From Bacteroidota bacterium (GTDB lineage: Bacteria; Bacteroidota; Ignavibacteria; Ignavibacteriales; Melioribacteraceae), in contig JAHISV010000005.1 in the NCBI GenBank assembly GCA_018818065.1, positions 850,527-914,526 on the forward strand: a stretch of DNA of 64,000 nt, given 5' to 3'. Below the pieces are notes generated by a model. The model did no database searches. It had not been told where the DNA came from and was given only the letters and a program-made list of their open reading frames with translations. Position numbers and translations under genes: made by a program. The stretch's first letter is position 1; each line of letters begins with the position of its first letter. Of the stretch, positions 62,615-64,000 are shown piece by piece.

Positions 62615-63565
62615 ATGTCAGAAAATCATCACAAAGTAATTATTGTCGGATCGGGTCCGGCCGGTTTAACAGCAGCTTTATATACGGCCAGAGCAAATCT
62701 GAGCCCAGTCGTGTTTGAAGGAATGCAGCCTGGCGGTCAGTTAACAATCACAACTGAAGTCGAGAATTATCCGGGATTTGAAGAAGGAATTCAGGGTCCT
62801 GAATTGATGGACGTTATGAGAAAGCAGGCAACAAGATTTGGTGCAAAATGTGAGTACAAAGTTGTTGAGGAAGTAGACTTTTCGGCAAAGCCATTTAAGG
62901 TGAAAGCTAATGGTCAGGATTACACAGCAGATACTGTTATTATTTCAACTGGCGCTTCAGCAAAATTATTAGGAATTGAAAGTGAATCGAAGTTTATGGG
63001 TTTTGGTGTTTCTGCCTGCGCTACATGCGATGCATTCTTTTACAGAGGTTTAAAAGTTCTTGTAGTTGGCGGCGGTGATACAGCCATGGAAGAAGCTACT
63101 TACCTGACCAAATTTGCCAGTGAAGTAGTACTTGTTCATAGAAGAGAAGGTTTCAGATCTTCTAAAATTATGCAGGATAGAGCTGAAAAGAATCCGAAAA
63201 TAACTTTCATGACAAATCACACCATTAAAGAAATATTGGGCACGGATGAAAATGGAAAGAAATTGGTTACCGGTGCGCTTTTAGAAAATACTGTTGATGG
63301 TACTGTTACAGAAGTAAAAGCTGATGGAATCTTTATGGCTATTGGACATAAACCAAATACAGATGTTTTTGGTGATCAGTTGGATAAGGATGAAACCGGC
63401 TATTTGTTGGTTCAACCGGGTACTACTAAAACTAATATTGAAGGCGTATTTGCTGCAGGTGATGTTACTGATAAACATTATCGTCAGGCGATTACTGCCG
63501 CCGGCAGCGGTTGTATGGCGGCTTTAGATGCACAAAGATACCTCGAAGACAACGAACTTGATTAA
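62615..63565 (+). CDS. trxB: Thioredoxin reductase
   Basis: 316 residues. FAD/NADPH enzyme that reduces thioredoxin. FAD-binding [16 protein letters not shown], the redox centre CATC in [19 protein letters not shown]-binding [12 protein letters not shown] and the closing [16 protein letters not shown] are all present. ATG 62615 follows GGAGAAAATT; an in-frame TTG at 62603 overlaps that site. Own terminator, 80-base upstream gap. Confidence 0.96.
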   Translation: MSENHHKVIIVGSGPAGLTAALYTARANLSPVVFEGMQPGGQLTITTEVENYPGFEEGIQGPELMDVMRKQATRFGAKCEYKVVEEVDFSAKPFKVKANGQDYTADTVIISTGASAKLLGIESESKFMGFGVSACATCDAFFYRGLKVLVVGGGDTAMEEATYLTKFASEVVLVHRREGFRSSKIMQDRAEKNPKITFMTNHTIKEILGTDENGKKLVTGALLENTVDGTVTEVKADGIFMAIGHKPNTDVFGDQLDKDETGYLLVQPGTTKTNIEGVFAAGDVTDKHYRQAITAAGSGCMAALDAQRYLEDNELD

Positions 63566-63570
63566 ACAAT

Positions 63571-63604
63571 AAAAGCCCCCCGCATTTTGCGGGGGGCTTT
63601 TTTA
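63571..63604 (+). terminator. Rho-independent terminator after trxB
   Basis: A 14-base stem with AAAAGCCCCCCGCA pairs with TGCGGGGGGCTTTT around three T and runs into T. Likely also serves the opposite gene. Confidence 0.9.
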
Positions 63605-63621
63605 AATCGAGTTAAATGATT

Positions 63622-63972
63622 CTATTTGATTTTGTCGTCTTCCATTTCATACTTTTTAGTAACAACAAAGGCAACAACCATACCCAGCCCTACACTAACG
63701 AATAGTAATAAGGGAATCCAACCTTCAGAATAATGAGCGTCTTCAAGGAATAATCCAATTCCTAAACCCAATCCGAAAAAGATTGATATTATACCAAGTT
63801 TCAGTAAAGTATAGGGATTTTTACGCTGCTTGATAAATTCTACCATTTGCTCGTATGACATTCCTTTTTCTATCATCATTTGTTTTTCTTTGGAACGGAA
63901 GAATATATATGAAACCCATACTAACCCAGTTACCAAGAAAAATGTTATCGGGACTAATATTCCAACTAACAT
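63622..63972 (-). CDS. DUF6249-like small membrane protein
   Basis: 116 residues with three membrane helices and a basic cytosolic loop (RSKEKQMMIEKGMSYEQMVE) of the DUF6249 type. Relatives often sit beside sigma factor genes, but the upstream side lies outside this window. AGGAGT lies six bases before the ATG. Confidence 0.75.
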   Translation of the reverse strand: MLVGILVPITFFLVTGLVWVSYIFFRSKEKQMMIEKGMSYEQMVEFIKQRKNPYTLLKLGIISIFFGLGLGIGLFLEDAHYSEGWIPLLLFVSVGLGMVVAFVVTKKYEMEDDKIK

Positions 63973-64000
63973 GACTGACTCCTATAATTGATTTATAAAT

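Noticed and set aside
1-64000. tRNA, rRNA, CRISPR, prophage, insertion sequences
   Set aside because: None seen by eye on either strand. tRNA search by a covariance tool was not possible here and could find a missed one.

Overview
The window is a gene-dense, AT-rich, Gram-negative chromosomal segment. Several features point to the Bacteroidota/Chlorobi side of the tree, most likely an Ignavibacteria-type organism: a secreted protein with a type IX secretion (T9SS) C-terminal sorting domain, an omega-like RNA polymerase subunit of the divergent type, two long FtsX-type permeases of the kind common in Bacteroidota, and a TonB receptor. The lineage call is inference from gene content, not from a marker-tree. 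I saw no rRNA, tRNA, CRISPR array, prophage or insertion sequence.

Left part (1-18.5 kb) is mostly housekeeping on the + strand. It holds a truncated nitrilase and a lipoprotein, then the translation string rplM-rpsI / rpsB-tsf / pyrH-frr with clear terminators, a fused malic enzyme-phosphotransacetylase, an L,D-transpeptidase-like protein, a BamA/TamA-like outer membrane protein, and the tight string yicC-gmk-rpoZ-coaBC-uracil-DNA glycosylase-dnaB-DUF1460, followed by a lytic transglycosylase.

Middle part (18.5-44.9 kb) is accessory and mostly on the - strand. It holds hydrolases, small membrane proteins, dcd, a two-gene operon of a 958-residue AAA-like protein and an MscS channel, an HhH-GPD glycosylase/HAD pair, two convergent FtsX-type permeases, Hsp20, a Tat-leader threonine-aldolase-like enzyme, lipoproteins, two paralogous TPR proteins either side of an esterase, and a LytS/LytTR-type two-component pair.

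Right part (45-64 kb) holds an ECF-transporter operon (EcfT, EcfA, TonB receptor, S-component-like protein), rlmN, an acyl-CoA dehydrogenase operon that includes a secreted YidD-like protein, a VIT-domain T9SS cargo, an ACT/DUF711 pair split by a four-helix-bundle gene, and a redox/metal cluster (ferredoxin, MBL hydrolase, Rieske protein, queG, trxB).

The best candidates for something undescribed are: the AAA-like/MscS operon, whose P-loop lacks the Walker A lysine; the outer-to-inner membrane ECF/TonB uptake operon; the L,D-transpeptidase-like protein with Ser in place of the catalytic Cys; a 23-residue membrane ORF with a good ribosome binding site; and the inverted-repeat-flanked four-helix-bundle gene that interrupts the ACT/DUF711 operon.
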